Shown here piece by piece: positions 52,937-61,190 of a DNA stretch of 64,000 bases. The DNA lies in assembly GCA_040766135.1 (NCBI GenBank), contig JAXGRA010000009.1:48544-112543 (forward strand), in the 5' to 3' direction. How positions within the stretch are numbered: position 1 is the stretch's first letter; each line of letters opens with the position of its first letter. The position numbers and the translations under genes were made by a program. This stretch comes from JAGVSV01 sp040766135. GTDB lineage: Bacteria; Bacillota; Clostridia; Christensenellales; Aristaeellaceae. The notes under the pieces were generated by a model that saw nothing but the letters and a program-made list of their open reading frames with translations, made no database searches and had not been told where the DNA came from.

Positions 52937-53494
52937 ATGAGCAACCAAACCAACAACATTGCCAATCCCGCGCCGCTGGGGCTGCTGGGTTTTGGAATGA
53001 CCACGCTGCTGCTGAACCTGCACAACGCCGGGCTGATTCCCCTGAGCATTGTCATCGTGGCCATGGGCTTTGCGCTGGGCGGCGCGGCGCAGATCATTGC
53101 CGGTGTGATGGAGTTTAAGAAAAACAATGTCTTTGGCGCTACGGCGTTTACGGCGTACGGCTTCTTCTGGTGGTCGCTGATTATGATCTGGATCAAGCCA
53201 TATCCCAGCATCCAGGCGGCGGACCTGACCAGCATGGGGTGGTATTTGCTGCTGTGGGGCATCTTTACGCTGCTGATGTTTGTGGGCACGCTGCGCCAGG
53301 GGCGCGGGCTGCAAGTTGTGTTCGCCAGCTTAGCGGCGCTGTTCTTCCTGCTGGCCATCGGCGATTTTTCGGGCAACGTGAACATCACGCGCATCGGCGG
53401 CTGGGTGGGGATGTTCTGCGGGGCGTCGGCGGTGTACTGCAGCCTGGCCCAGGTGCTCAACGAGGTGTACGGCCGCACGGTGATGCCGGTATAG
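52937..53494 (+). CDS. satP: Acetate/succinate transporter of the AceTr (GPR1/FUN34/YaaH) family
   Basis: 185 residues with six membrane helices; GATGGAGGAAAC precedes the ATG. The family signature NPAPLGLLGFGMTT lies just before helix 1, with FFWWSLIMIWIKPY in the middle. Such proteins move acetate and other short acids, likely with protons. It is followed by a strong terminator and is transcribed alone. The exact substrate is inferred from the family. Confidence 0.93.
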   Translation: MSNQTNNIANPAPLGLLGFGMTTLLLNLHNAGLIPLSIVIVAMGFALGGAAQIIAGVMEFKKNNVFGATAFTAYGFFWWSLIMIWIKPYPSIQAADLTSMGWYLLLWGIFTLLMFVGTLRQGRGLQVVFASLAALFFLLAIGDFSGNVNITRIGGWVGMFCGASAVYCSLAQVLNEVYGRTVMPV

Positions 53495-53512
53495 GCAGCG
53501 AGATTCGAATAT

Positions 53513-53540
53513 AAAAGGGTGCCCGCGCTGGCACCCTTTT
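53513..53540 (+). terminator. Terminator of the acetate transporter gene
   Basis: Perfect 11-bp stem AAAAGGGTGCC (53513-53523) and GGCACCCTTTT (53530-53540), loop CGCGCT. The T run is part of the stem. Confidence 0.92.
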
Positions 53541-53555
53541 GCTATATATGCCTTG

Positions 53556-53595
53556 TGTCAGCGTTTGTCAGCATATGTCAGTGCATGTCATGTAG
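53556..53595 (+). repeat. Four 10-bp iterons with TGTCA cores
   Basis: TGTCA starts at 53556, 53566, 53576 and 53586, exactly 10 bp apart; the units read TGTCAGCGTT, TGTCAGCATA, TGTCAGTGCA and TGTCATGTAG. The spacing is about one helical turn, so a protein could bind them on one face. They lie just ahead of the small gene and the terminase. Confidence 0.85.
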
Positions 53596-53630
53596 TTGCT
53601 GTGATAGCCTGCGCCCGAAGGAGGGACAGG

Positions 53631-53825
53631 ATGCAATGCAATGACAACGGGCCGGACAGCGCCTGCATCGAGCAGATGAAGCAGCAGGCCCGGGAAAAAC
53701 TGAAGGACTTGATGGACAATGACAAGCTGTCCGCCGCCGACCTGATGCGCATATTGGCGCTGGAGGCTCCGGCGGAACCCTTCACGGGCGATCTGGTGCT
53801 GTATGTGCGCCGGGAGGAAGTATGA
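53631..53825 (+). CDS. Small protein preceding the terminase gene
   Basis: 64 residues; AAGGAGGGACAGG precedes the ATG. It is acidic and helical (IEQMKQQAREKLKDLMDNDK) and ends LYVRREEV. No family is recognised. It overlaps the terminase large-subunit start by 4 bases (ATGA), so the two are co-translated and it might be a reduced terminase small subunit. It lacks the helix-turn-helix usual for that role. Confidence 0.7.
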   Translation: MQCNDNGPDSACIEQMKQQAREKLKDLMDNDKLSAADLMRILALEAPAEPFTGDLVLYVRREEV

Positions 53826-55069
53826 CCGACAACACCCGGCGCGTCAGCGTGCCCGCGCATGCGTTCAACGCGTGCTATCTGCCCTATCTGACCGCGCAGC
53901 AGCGGTATCAGATTTTCTTTGGCGGCGCGGGCAGCGGCAAAAGCGTGTTTGTGGCAACGCGCTGCATGCTGGATGCGCTGTGCGGGCGTTCCACATTGGT
54001 GGTGCGCGAGGTGGCGCGCACGCTGCGGCAAAGCAGCTTTACTGAAATAGAAAAAGCCATCGTGCGCTTTGGCGTGCAGCAGCATTTTAAGGTGCGCAGC
54101 AGCGAGATGACCATCACCTGCCTGCTGTCCGGCGCGCAGATATTGTTTGCGGGCCTGGACGATGTGGAAAAGGTCAAATCCATCACGCCCCTGCACGGCG
54201 TGCTGACGGATATCTGGATAGAAGAGGCCACCCAGACCGGGCACAGCGATATCAAGCAGCTGGAAAAACGCCTGCGCGGCATCAGCCGCCACAAAAAGCG
54301 CCTGACCATGACGTTTAACCCCGTCAGCCGGGGGCACTGGCTGTATGAGCGTTTTTTCACAGGCTTTGGCGATGATCAGACGCTGCTGGACACCCCCGAC
54401 CTGCTGATTTTGCGCACCACGTACCGCGACAATGCGTTCCTGACGGCGGAGGACTGCCGCGCCATGGAGGCCGAGCAGCACCAATATTACCGGCAGGTAT
54501 ATACCTTAGGGCAGTGGGGCGAGGTGGGCGAGACCATCCTGACGGGCTGGCGGGCGGACAACCTTGCGCCGCAGCTGGCCGCGGCGGACTGCCTGCGCTG
54601 CGGGCTGGACTTTGGCTTTGCGCAGGATCCCTGCGCGGCGGTGCTGGTGCAGTATGACCGCACGCGCAAGCGTATCCTGGTGCTCAAGGAGTTTTATGCG
54701 CGCGGGCTGACAAACGACGTGCTGGCGCAGCGTATGTCTGCCTTTGCGCCGGGCGTTGCCGTCATTTGCGACAGCGCCGAGCCCAAGTCCATCGCGGAGC
54801 TGCGGCGCATGGGCATCCCGGCGTTTCCCGCGCGCAAGGGGCCGGACAGCGTGCTGCACGGCATCCAATGGCTGCAGCAGCATGACATCATCGTGGACGT
54901 GCGCTGCACGCATATACAGAAAGAATTGATGCAGTACCGCTGGCGCAAGGACACAAACGGCGAGCCCATGCCCGTGCCCGAACCCGGCAACGACCACCTG
55001 CTGGACGCCCTGCGGTATGCGCTGGAGGGTGACCGGATTGCCTCATTTGCAGCAGCACAGCGCAGGTAA
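53822..55069 (+). CDS. PBSX-type phage terminase large subunit
   Basis: 415 residues, the XtmB length. The ATPase motifs are FFGGAGSGKSVFVATR (Walker A) and TDIWIEEAT (Walker B region). The nuclease half has GLDFGFAQDPCAAV, ICDSAEPKSIAELRRMG and EPGNDHLLDALRYAL, giving the acidic metal ligands. It would cut and pump DNA into a phage-like capsid. No portal, capsid or tail genes lie in the flanking 64 kb, so it is an isolated gene or remnant. The open frame shows no decay, and its GC-rich codon use matches the chromosome. Confidence 0.92.
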   Translation: MTDNTRRVSVPAHAFNACYLPYLTAQQRYQIFFGGAGSGKSVFVATRCMLDALCGRSTLVVREVARTLRQSSFTEIEKAIVRFGVQQHFKVRSSEMTITCLLSGAQILFAGLDDVEKVKSITPLHGVLTDIWIEEATQTGHSDIKQLEKRLRGISRHKKRLTMTFNPVSRGHWLYERFFTGFGDDQTLLDTPDLLILRTTYRDNAFLTAEDCRAMEAEQHQYYRQVYTLGQWGEVGETILTGWRADNLAPQLAAADCLRCGLDFGFAQDPCAAVLVQYDRTRKRILVLKEFYARGLTNDVLAQRMSAFAPGVAVICDSAEPKSIAELRRMGIPAFPARKGPDSVLHGIQWLQQHDIIVDVRCTHIQKELMQYRWRKDTNGEPMPVPEPGNDHLLDALRYALEGDRIASFAAAQRR

Positions 55070-55100
55070 ATCCGTTGTTTTTATTCTTTGGGGATAAAAG

Positions 55101-55117
55101 TTGCATATAATATGCAA
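55101..55117. promoter_or_regulatory. Palindrome ahead of the 158-residue unknown gene
   Basis: Arms TTGCATA and TATGCAA around TAA form a perfect 17-base dyad, about 18 bases upstream of the -35 element of the next promoter. It could bind an activator. Confidence 0.45.
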
Positions 55118-55134
55118 AAATACGTAAATAAGTG

Positions 55135-55180
55135 TTGATAATTGTGCCAAATCCTGGTAAAATCTACTACATGTTGTAGT
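55135..55180 (+). promoter_or_regulatory. Promoter and operator-like dyad for the 158-residue unknown gene
   Basis: TTGATA (55135-55140) and TAAAAT (55158-55163) have a 17-base spacer. ACTAC-ATGTT-GTAGT (55166-55180) covers the expected start point. The inner TACA-N3-TGTA loosely recalls BlaI/CopY-type sites. Confidence 0.6.
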
Positions 55181-55195
55181 GAAGGGTGGCAAAGT

Positions 55196-55672
55196 ATGTT
55201 CATTCCTTTGGCGATATGCATCGGGGCACCGGGCATCGCCATCTGTTTGCTGATGTACTGCGGCTTCGCCCGCAGGCAGGAGCAACGGCTGCTGGCGTCC
55301 ATGCGCCAAAGCACGCTGTACGGCAGGCTATACGGGAAGATGAGCGCGCTGGCCCACCATGACATAGACGAGCTGCGCATCGAGCCCACCGGCGTGACCG
55401 TCACCTCGGCCAGTTTGGCCATCACGCTGCTGACGTTTGACTTCAAGCGCAACGGCAACTTCAAACGCAACGAAGCCGCCGTGCGCCTGGTGGCGCAGCT
55501 GCTGGAGCACGATTTTCCTGTGTTCTCTGACCGCAGTGCCTACCGCCTGCGCCGCTACCGCGTGTACCGCGTCAACGGCAAGGCTGAGATGGGCTTCTGC
55601 TACCAAATGCGCCGCAAGTACCGCTACCAGGTGCAGCCCAGCGGCGCGGCGGTGGAGCTGCGGATACCGTAG
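55196..55672 (+). CDS. Uncharacterised single-pass membrane protein
   Basis: 158 residues from the ATG after GAAGGGTGG. One N-terminal membrane helix (FIPLAICIGAPGIAICLLMY) is followed by a basic cytoplasmic domain of about 130 residues with FKRNGNFKRNEAAVRLV and many Arg and Tyr near the end (YRLRRYRVYRVNGKAEM). I do not recognise the family. It has its own promoter and is convergent with the DUF234 ATPase gene. Confidence 0.62.
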   Translation: MFIPLAICIGAPGIAICLLMYCGFARRQEQRLLASMRQSTLYGRLYGKMSALAHHDIDELRIEPTGVTVTSASLAITLLTFDFKRNGNFKRNEAAVRLVAQLLEHDFPVFSDRSAYRLRRYRVYRVNGKAEMGFCYQMRRKYRYQVQPSGAAVELRIP

Positions 55673-55682
55673 AGCCTGCGCA

Positions 55683-57056
55683 TTATACAAAAGGAATCAA
55701 CTGGATATCCGTCCGCCCGTCAGCATACTGGCGGGCGCTTTGTGCATAGCCGGACTTGGACAGCAGCAGGTAGTACCGCTTGCGGGCCGGGATGAGCAGG
55801 CTTTTGCGCTCCAACTCCTGAATAACGTCGGCCTTCATGGGCTCGTTGCGCCACTTGGCCTCGCCAAAGAATGTGATGTTCTGTCCAGGGGCGATGAGGT
55901 CAATCTCTTCCTCCTGGCGAAGTGCGGGGTTGTTGCCCCACCAGCGCCCCCTGCTGCCCGCCAGATCGGGCAACGCCCCCTGTTGCTGCAAATGGTCAAA
56001 GAAGTCAAAGAAAATATGCTCAAAGCCTTGCCCCATATGATCGGACAGGCGAGGTTGAACCAAACGCTCATACACCTGTTCGCCCAGACCGGAGGCCACC
56101 GCGCTTAAGTTGGGCTGCACAAAGCGGTACCAGAAACGGAAACTGCCGTCCATGATGCGGTAAATGGTGCGGCGGCTTTGCTTGCTGCCCAGCGGCTTTT
56201 CACGCTTGATGATGCTTAGCTCCTCCAGCGATGACAGATAGCGGTTCAGCGCCGCGCTTTCCATGCCGGATTTGGTAGCGATTTCGCTGCTTTTGCTGGC
56301 GCCCGATGCCATGGCATCCAGGATGGTGTTGTATACGCGAGGCTCCCGCAGCTCCTGCTTTAATAAATTGGCGGGTTCCTCTAACATCCGGCCGCCGGGG
56401 CGCAAAAACAGGTCGGTTAAATTATTGCCCACGGATTGATCCTGACGCACAAAACGCTGATATTCCGGAATGCCCCCGGTGGCATCGTGCAGGATGGCGC
56501 AATCCTGCATGGAAAAGGCGGGCAGCATGCTGCGCGTTTCAAAGAAGGTGAAGGGCTTTAATAAAATTTGTGAAGTGCGCCTGCCATACAGCGGGCTTTT
56601 TGCGCCCAGCACCTGATGCTCCATAAAACTCATGGAGGAACCGCATAATATCAGATGCAGCTGGCTGCCCGGCCAGGCGTGGTCGCAATAGCGTTGCAGC
56701 AGCGAGGGGATTTCCGGCACCGCTGCCGCCAGATAGGGATATTCATCAATAACGAACACCAAACGCTGGTTGCGGCTCAGGTGCGTCAGCGCGTCGAACA
56801 GCGCTTCAAAGGTTTGATAGGCGCTCAGCCCGGGTTGCTGCATATATCGGTGCAGCGCGGCGCTCATGCCGGCCAGGTTGGCGGCGGCGTTGGCTTCGAT
56901 GGCCATGAAGTATACGGCGGGCTTGTCCTTTATATACTCCTGGATCAGGCGTGTTTTGCCCACGCGCCTGCGGCCATAGAGCACATCAAACACAAACCCG
57001 CTGGCCTGGTAGTGTGCCTCCAGCAAGGACAGCTCCTGTTGCCGGCCTACAAACAT
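55683..57056 (-). CDS. AAA-type ATPase with DUF234 C-terminal domain
   Basis: 457 residues from the ATG near GGTGATTGC. FVGRQQELSLLEAHY opens the ATPase domain; Walker A is YGRRRVGKTRLIQ (about 28-40) and Walker B VFVIDEYPYL. A winged helix (about 240-300) and a DUF234 nuclease-like end with EEEIDLIAPG and FGEAKWRNEPM follow, the latter resembling the E-(x)K core of restriction-like nucleases. Family members are linked to mobile DNA or defence, but no role is proven. An IS66 element lies just upstream of its promoter. Confidence 0.88.
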   Translation of the reverse strand: MFVGRQQELSLLEAHYQASGFVFDVLYGRRRVGKTRLIQEYIKDKPAVYFMAIEANAAANLAGMSAALHRYMQQPGLSAYQTFEALFDALTHLSRNQRLVFVIDEYPYLAAAVPEIPSLLQRYCDHAWPGSQLHLILCGSSMSFMEHQVLGAKSPLYGRRTSQILLKPFTFFETRSMLPAFSMQDCAILHDATGGIPEYQRFVRQDQSVGNNLTDLFLRPGGRMLEEPANLLKQELREPRVYNTILDAMASGASKSSEIATKSGMESAALNRYLSSLEELSIIKREKPLGSKQSRRTIYRIMDGSFRFWYRFVQPNLSAVASGLGEQVYERLVQPRLSDHMGQGFEHIFFDFFDHLQQQGALPDLAGSRGRWWGNNPALRQEEEIDLIAPGQNITFFGEAKWRNEPMKADVIQELERKSLLIPARKRYYLLLSKSGYAQSARQYADGRTDIQLIPFV

Positions 57057-57085
57057 GCAATCACCATCTTCCTTGATTTGTGACA

Positions 57086-57114
57086 AGCATAGCACACAGC
57101 CACAAAAATAGCAA
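57086..57114 (-). promoter_or_regulatory. Promoter of the DUF234 ATPase gene
   Basis: On the minus strand TTGCTA (57114-57109) and TATGCT (57091-57086) have a 17-base spacer. The dyad CAAGAA-TACG-TTCTTG (57112-57127) overlaps its upstream edge. Confidence 0.58.
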
Positions 57115-57143
57115 GAATACGTTCTTGATGAATGTGTTCTTGC

Positions 57144-58734
57144 GTTACTATTCAGCCTTCAAGTGCGGCTGAAAAAATTTTCATAAAAAATCATAAAAAC
57201 CAAAAGGATTGTTGCTCATGCATGTCGAATATAGCAGATATTGAGGATTTGGGGAGGTGTTTACTGTGGCAGGTGGACATTATGAGAAAGGCTTGTTCCA
57301 ACAGTTACAGGAAACAATTGCCCGGCTGGAGGAAGTTGAGAAGCAGCGCAAGTTAGAAACTGCTCAACTTCGGCAGATTATCGAAACCCAGGCAAAACAA
57401 ATAATGCTGATGTCCAAAGAGATACAATTGCTTCGTGAAGAGAACGACCGTCTGCGAAGCATATTGAACAACAATAGCGGCAATTCCTCGCAGCCGCCCT
57501 CCACGGATCAAAAGGGGAAACGGACGAACACATACAACGGTCGAGAAAAAAGCGGACGGCACAAGGGAGCACAAGCGGGTCATCCGGGGAAGACGTTGAC
57601 TCGTGCGCAAGTAGAAGAACAGATAGCCACTGGCAAACTGCAACATAAGGTGATAGTCCATGGTTCGGGCTGTGGCCGTCCCATCATCAAGTATGTATTG
57701 GACATAGAGATTGTGCCCTATGCCACGGAGCATCGCTTTTATCCCAACAGCGCAGGACAGTATGAGATACCCAGTGGCTACAACAGCGATGTGATCTATG
57801 GCGATGTGCTTCGAGCGCAAGCCGTCTACCTGTATAGTGCAGGTGTCGTATCCAATGATCGCATCCGGGAATTTATAGGAAGCATGACGGACGGAATTAT
57901 CCAGCCATCAGCAGGCAGCATATATGGCATGCTGAGCGGGTTTTCACATGCACTATCGGATGAACTGGAAAATGTCCAGAACGATTTGCTGAATCAACGT
58001 GTCATCTATACTGACAATACAAACATCAGCATAGATGGTCATCCTGCGTTTATCCGAAACCTGAGCACAGCGGATGCCGTGCTGTATGCGTGTATGCCGC
58101 GCAAAAACCTGGACAACCTGCGTCAGATTCCTGTGTTGTCGGCGTTTGCGGGTACGCTGGTTCACGATCATGAGGCAGCGATATATCAGTTTGGCACAAG
58201 ACATGGCGAATGCAACGTACATCTGCTGCGTCATCTGACCAAGAACACAGAAGATACAGGTCATACATGGAGCAATGCGCTGCGCGCACTGTTGTGCAGC
58301 GCGAATGAAGCACGAAAACGCGCGGATTCTGCGGGCGTACCGGAAATGGAGAAACAAACATACAGTGAAGCGTATGATGCTCTGTGCACGCAAGGAGAGA
58401 TAGAAAACCTTGACTGCAAGCTGAAATGGGCAAAGCAAAAAGAGCAGGCGTTGCTGCGCCGGTTAAGGACATTCAAGTCGAACTATTTGCTGTTCCTGTA
58501 CGATACAGCAGTAGCGTTTGACAACAATCTAAGTGAACGTGACCTGCGCAAATGCAAGAATCGCCAGAAAATGTCCGGAGGCTTTCGCACGCTGGATGGT
58601 GCGCAGATGTACTGCCGCATCCTGAGTTTCATTGAAACGTGTAAGCGCCGACAACTGCCCCTGCTGTCTGCCATACTGTCTGTACTTAAAGGGCAAAAAG
58701 TATTGTGCCAGGCGGGTATAGGCTGAATAGTAAC
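57144..58734 (+). mobile_element. Complete IS66 family insertion sequence (single-gene type)
   Basis: 1591 bp with perfect 15-bp terminal inverted repeats (GTTACTATTCAGCCT at 57144-57158; complement at 58720-58734). It is flanked by an 8-bp target duplication GTTCTTGC at 57136-57143 and 58735-58742. Eight base pairs is the IS66 standard. It carries only the transposase gene. Confidence 0.95.
57266..58726 (+). CDS. IS66 family transposase
   Basis: 486 residues from the GTG eight bases past GGGGAGG; the GTG at 57257 overlaps that site. The N-terminal coiled coil (about 15-70) has KEIQLLREENDRLRSILNNN, followed by the IS66 linker SGNSSQPPSTDQKGKR. Catalytic-region segments are VIYTDNTNISIDG, LVHDHEAAIYQF and NNLSERDLRKCKNRQKMSGG, which correspond to the DDE positions. 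No frameshift is seen. TnpA and TnpB genes are absent, as in the ISBst12-like group. Confidence 0.93.
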   Translation: MAGGHYEKGLFQQLQETIARLEEVEKQRKLETAQLRQIIETQAKQIMLMSKEIQLLREENDRLRSILNNNSGNSSQPPSTDQKGKRTNTYNGREKSGRHKGAQAGHPGKTLTRAQVEEQIATGKLQHKVIVHGSGCGRPIIKYVLDIEIVPYATEHRFYPNSAGQYEIPSGYNSDVIYGDVLRAQAVYLYSAGVVSNDRIREFIGSMTDGIIQPSAGSIYGMLSGFSHALSDELENVQNDLLNQRVIYTDNTNISIDGHPAFIRNLSTADAVLYACMPRKNLDNLRQIPVLSAFAGTLVHDHEAAIYQFGTRHGECNVHLLRHLTKNTEDTGHTWSNALRALLCSANEARKRADSAGVPEMEKQTYSEAYDALCTQGEIENLDCKLKWAKQKEQALLRRLRTFKSNYLLFLYDTAVAFDNNLSERDLRKCKNRQKMSGGFRTLDGAQMYCRILSFIETCKRRQLPLLSAILSVLKGQKVLCQAGIG

Positions 58735-58777
58735 GTTCTTGCTAATCGTGTTCTTATATTGGAAAACCTCTCACCGC

Positions 58778-59827
58778 CTACATCGCATTGACCATGTTAT
58801 ACATCGTGCGGTTGAAGTAGGGTTTCATGGTCAGGGCTACGTCGATGTCCATATCGAACACGCGTCCGTTGCGGGTGCCGATGACGCGGTTGGTTTGGCC
58901 CTGGCGCAGCAGCCGTACGGCTGTGACGCCGGCTTCAAAGGCAAAGGCTGCGTCGCGCGCGCTGGGCTGATGCCCGCGCTGGGTGTAGCCGATGACGTTG
59001 CCGCGCACCTCGGACTTGGTCTTGTAGCGCAGCACGCGCGCAAACAGCCAGATGTCCATGGGCTGGCCGGGGTAGACCTTATGCGTATAATCCTTCAAAT
59101 ACCCATAAGTATCAAAGGGCGCCATGGTTTTCCAGGCTCCTTCCGCCACGATGACGCTGGCGCGGGTGTTGCCCTTGCTGAGCAAGAGGGACAGCCGTGC
59201 GGCGGCGTCCTCGGCGCTCCACTGTTCGACCTCGGGCACGATGACCATTTCGCTGCCGGTGGACAGCGCGGTCATCAGCGCGATGTCGCCGCAGTTACGG
59301 CCCATCACCTCCACCACGGCCGGGCGGTCATGGCTGCGCGAGGTGGCGCGGATGGCGCGCACGGCCTCCACGCACACGTTGACGGCTGTGTCGAAGCCCA
59401 GCGAGGTATCAGTGTAGCCCAGGTCGTTGTCGATGGTGCCCGGGATGCCGATGCAGGGGACGCCCAAGCGGCTTAACACCTGCGCGCCGCGCAGCGAGCC
59501 GTCGCCGCCGATGACCACCAGCCCGCTGATGTCCAGGGATTTTAAAAATGCCACAGCCTTGTGCTGATATTCGGGTTCCAAAAACTCCGGGCAGCGCGCC
59601 GTGCGCAGATAGGTGCCCGGCAGGTCTGCGATGTCCAGCACCGTGTCCAGGCTCAATTCACAGATATCATCCGCGCGGTTGTCGGATTTGCCAATCAGGC
59701 CGTTGTAGCCGCGCTTGATGCCCACCAGCTGCATGTTCATCAGGCTGGCGGCGCGGGCCACGCTCATAACAGCTGCATTCATGCCCGGGCTGTCGCCGCC
59801 GCTTGTCAACACCGCGATTTTTTGCAT
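58778..59827 (-). CDS. pfkA: ATP-dependent 6-phosphofructokinase
   Basis: 349 residues from the ATG next to GGAGGAGCT. The start KIAVLTSGGDSPGMNAAV is the PfkA nucleotide loop; IGGDGSLRGA, the catalytic PGTIDNDLGYTD and EVMGRNCGDIAL follow. The GGDGS run (rather than GGDAS) favours ATP over pyrophosphate use. It commits fructose 6-phosphate to glycolysis and would receive carbon from the sugar genes in this window. At 349 residues it is about 30 longer than E. coli PfkA. Confidence 0.95.
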   Translation of the reverse strand: MQKIAVLTSGGDSPGMNAAVMSVARAASLMNMQLVGIKRGYNGLIGKSDNRADDICELSLDTVLDIADLPGTYLRTARCPEFLEPEYQHKAVAFLKSLDISGLVVIGGDGSLRGAQVLSRLGVPCIGIPGTIDNDLGYTDTSLGFDTAVNVCVEAVRAIRATSRSHDRPAVVEVMGRNCGDIALMTALSTGSEMVIVPEVEQWSAEDAAARLSLLLSKGNTRASVIVAEGAWKTMAPFDTYGYLKDYTHKVYPGQPMDIWLFARVLRYKTKSEVRGNVIGYTQRGHQPSARDAAFAFEAGVTAVRLLRQGQTNRVIGTRNGRVFDMDIDVALTMKPYFNRTMYNMVNAM

Positions 59828-59966
59828 AGCTCCTCCTGCCTGGCCGAACAAAGTACATAGTCTACATGCAGTATAGCATCCCTTGCGGCGGCAGACCATT
59901 CTTTTTGTGATGAAAGTGCAGGACGGGGCAGGAATATGCTGCTTCCAAAGCGAATAGAGTAAATAG

Positions 59967-59987
59967 TATATTATGCGCAATTGCGCA
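59967..59987 (+). promoter_or_regulatory. -10 element and operator-like palindrome for the oxidoreductase gene
   Basis: TATATT (59967-59972) is followed by the perfect 14-bp palindrome TGCGCAATTGCGCA (59974-59987), which would cover the transcription start. No clear -35 is visible. AGGAGG follows at 59990. Confidence 0.5.
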
Positions 59988-60002
59988 GCAGGAGGTTTAT
60001 TC

Positions 60003-61169
60003 ATGGCAGGTGCTGACAAGGTTCTGTCCCAGTTTACCCAGACGATCAAGGAAGAAAAACGGACTACCGGCAAACGGCTCAAGGTGGGCATCATCGGTAC
60101 GGGCTGGATTGCCGAGGCGCACATCAAAAGCTACAAAAACATGCCCGATGTGGATGTGGTGGCCGCCGCTGACCTGATCCCCGGCAAGGCCGAGGCCTTC
60201 ATGGAGGAGTATGGCGTTCAAGGCGTGCGCTTCTATCCCAGCCACAAGGAAATGCTGGACAACGAGCAGCTGGACGCCGTAAGCGTGTGCACCTACAACA
60301 CCACGCATGCGGAGTGCACCATCTACGCGCTGGAAAAGGGCGTGCACGTGCTGCTGGAGAAGCCCATGACGGTCACGCTGGAGGAAGCGGTTGCCATCAT
60401 GAAGGCCGAGAAGAAGAGCGGCAAGGTGCTGTCCATTGGCTTCCAGCCGCGCGGCGATGCCAACATGCAGTACATCAAGCACATTGTGGAGTCCGGCGAG
60501 CTGGGCAAGATCTACTACATCCAGACCGGCGGCGGCCGTCGCCGCGGCATCCCCAACAGCACGTTTATCGAGAAAAAGACCGCGGGTGTCGGCGCGCTGG
60601 GCGATATCGGCTGCTATTCGCTGGACATGGTGCTCAATGCCATTGGCTATCCCAAGCCGCTGACGGTGTCGGGCTATATCAGCAACTTCTTTGGCACCAA
60701 CCCCATGTATCAGCGGCCTGACCGCTTCCACACCGCCGAGGAAAATGCCAAGCGCTTTGACGTGGACGACTTTGCCGCCGCGTTCATCCGCCTGGAAGGC
60801 GACATCATCCTGGACTTCCGCATTTCCTGGGCCATGCATCTGGACACCCCCGGCGATACGGTTATCTTAGGCACCAAGGGCGCGCTGCGCATCCCGTCCA
60901 CGGAGTGCTGGAACGGCACCATCGGCGGCCCCATGACGCTGTACCGCGACGTGGCCGGCCAGCAGACCGAGCAGGTGCTGCCCATCATCAAGGACTATGG
61001 GCCCGACCTGTTTGACCGCAAGATCCGCTCCTTCCTGGATGCCATCCTGGACGGCACCCCGGCACCCGTTCCCAGCAGTCAGATCCTGTACAACCAGGCC
61101 ATCATCGACGGCATTGGCAAGAGCGCCGAGCTGGGCCGCGAGATCGAAATCGAAATCCCGGAGATTTGA
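60003..61169 (+). CDS. Gfo/Idh/MocA family oxidoreductase
   Basis: 388 residues from the ATG after AGGAGGTTTATTC. A 25-residue N-terminal helix precedes the Rossmann start KVGIIGTGWIAEAHIKSY. The family motif HVLLEKPMTVTLEEA (catalytic Lys in EKP) is near residue 115, and GALGDIGCYSLDMVLNAIG near 200 supplies the usual Asp and His-equivalent region. Such enzymes oxidise sugars or inositols with NAD(P). The gene is divergent from pfkA and probably monocistronic. The substrate is not evident. Confidence 0.92.
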   Translation: MAGADKVLSQFTQTIKEEKRTTGKRLKVGIIGTGWIAEAHIKSYKNMPDVDVVAAADLIPGKAEAFMEEYGVQGVRFYPSHKEMLDNEQLDAVSVCTYNTTHAECTIYALEKGVHVLLEKPMTVTLEEAVAIMKAEKKSGKVLSIGFQPRGDANMQYIKHIVESGELGKIYYIQTGGGRRRGIPNSTFIEKKTAGVGALGDIGCYSLDMVLNAIGYPKPLTVSGYISNFFGTNPMYQRPDRFHTAEENAKRFDVDDFAAAFIRLEGDIILDFRISWAMHLDTPGDTVILGTKGALRIPSTECWNGTIGGPMTLYRDVAGQQTEQVLPIIKDYGPDLFDRKIRSFLDAILDGTPAPVPSSQILYNQAIIDGIGKSAELGREIEIEIPEI

Positions 61170-61190
61170 TCAAAGTTTATCCGTCGCTTT

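Larger units (their letters stand above)
57121..58754 (+). repeat. Three 15-bp-spaced GTTCTTG repeats, split by the IS66 element
   Basis: With the insertion removed, the site reads GTTCTTGATGAATGT, GTTCTTGCTAATCGT and GTTCTTATATTGG in tandem at 15-bp spacing (57121 onward, then 58735 onward). The first copy is part of the dyad at 57112-57127. The coordinates span the inserted element. Confidence 0.7.

Noticed and set aside
53556..53595. Plasmid-type replication origin
   Set aside because: Iterons of this length recall origins, but there is no Rep gene or AT-rich melting region; the terminase context is more telling.
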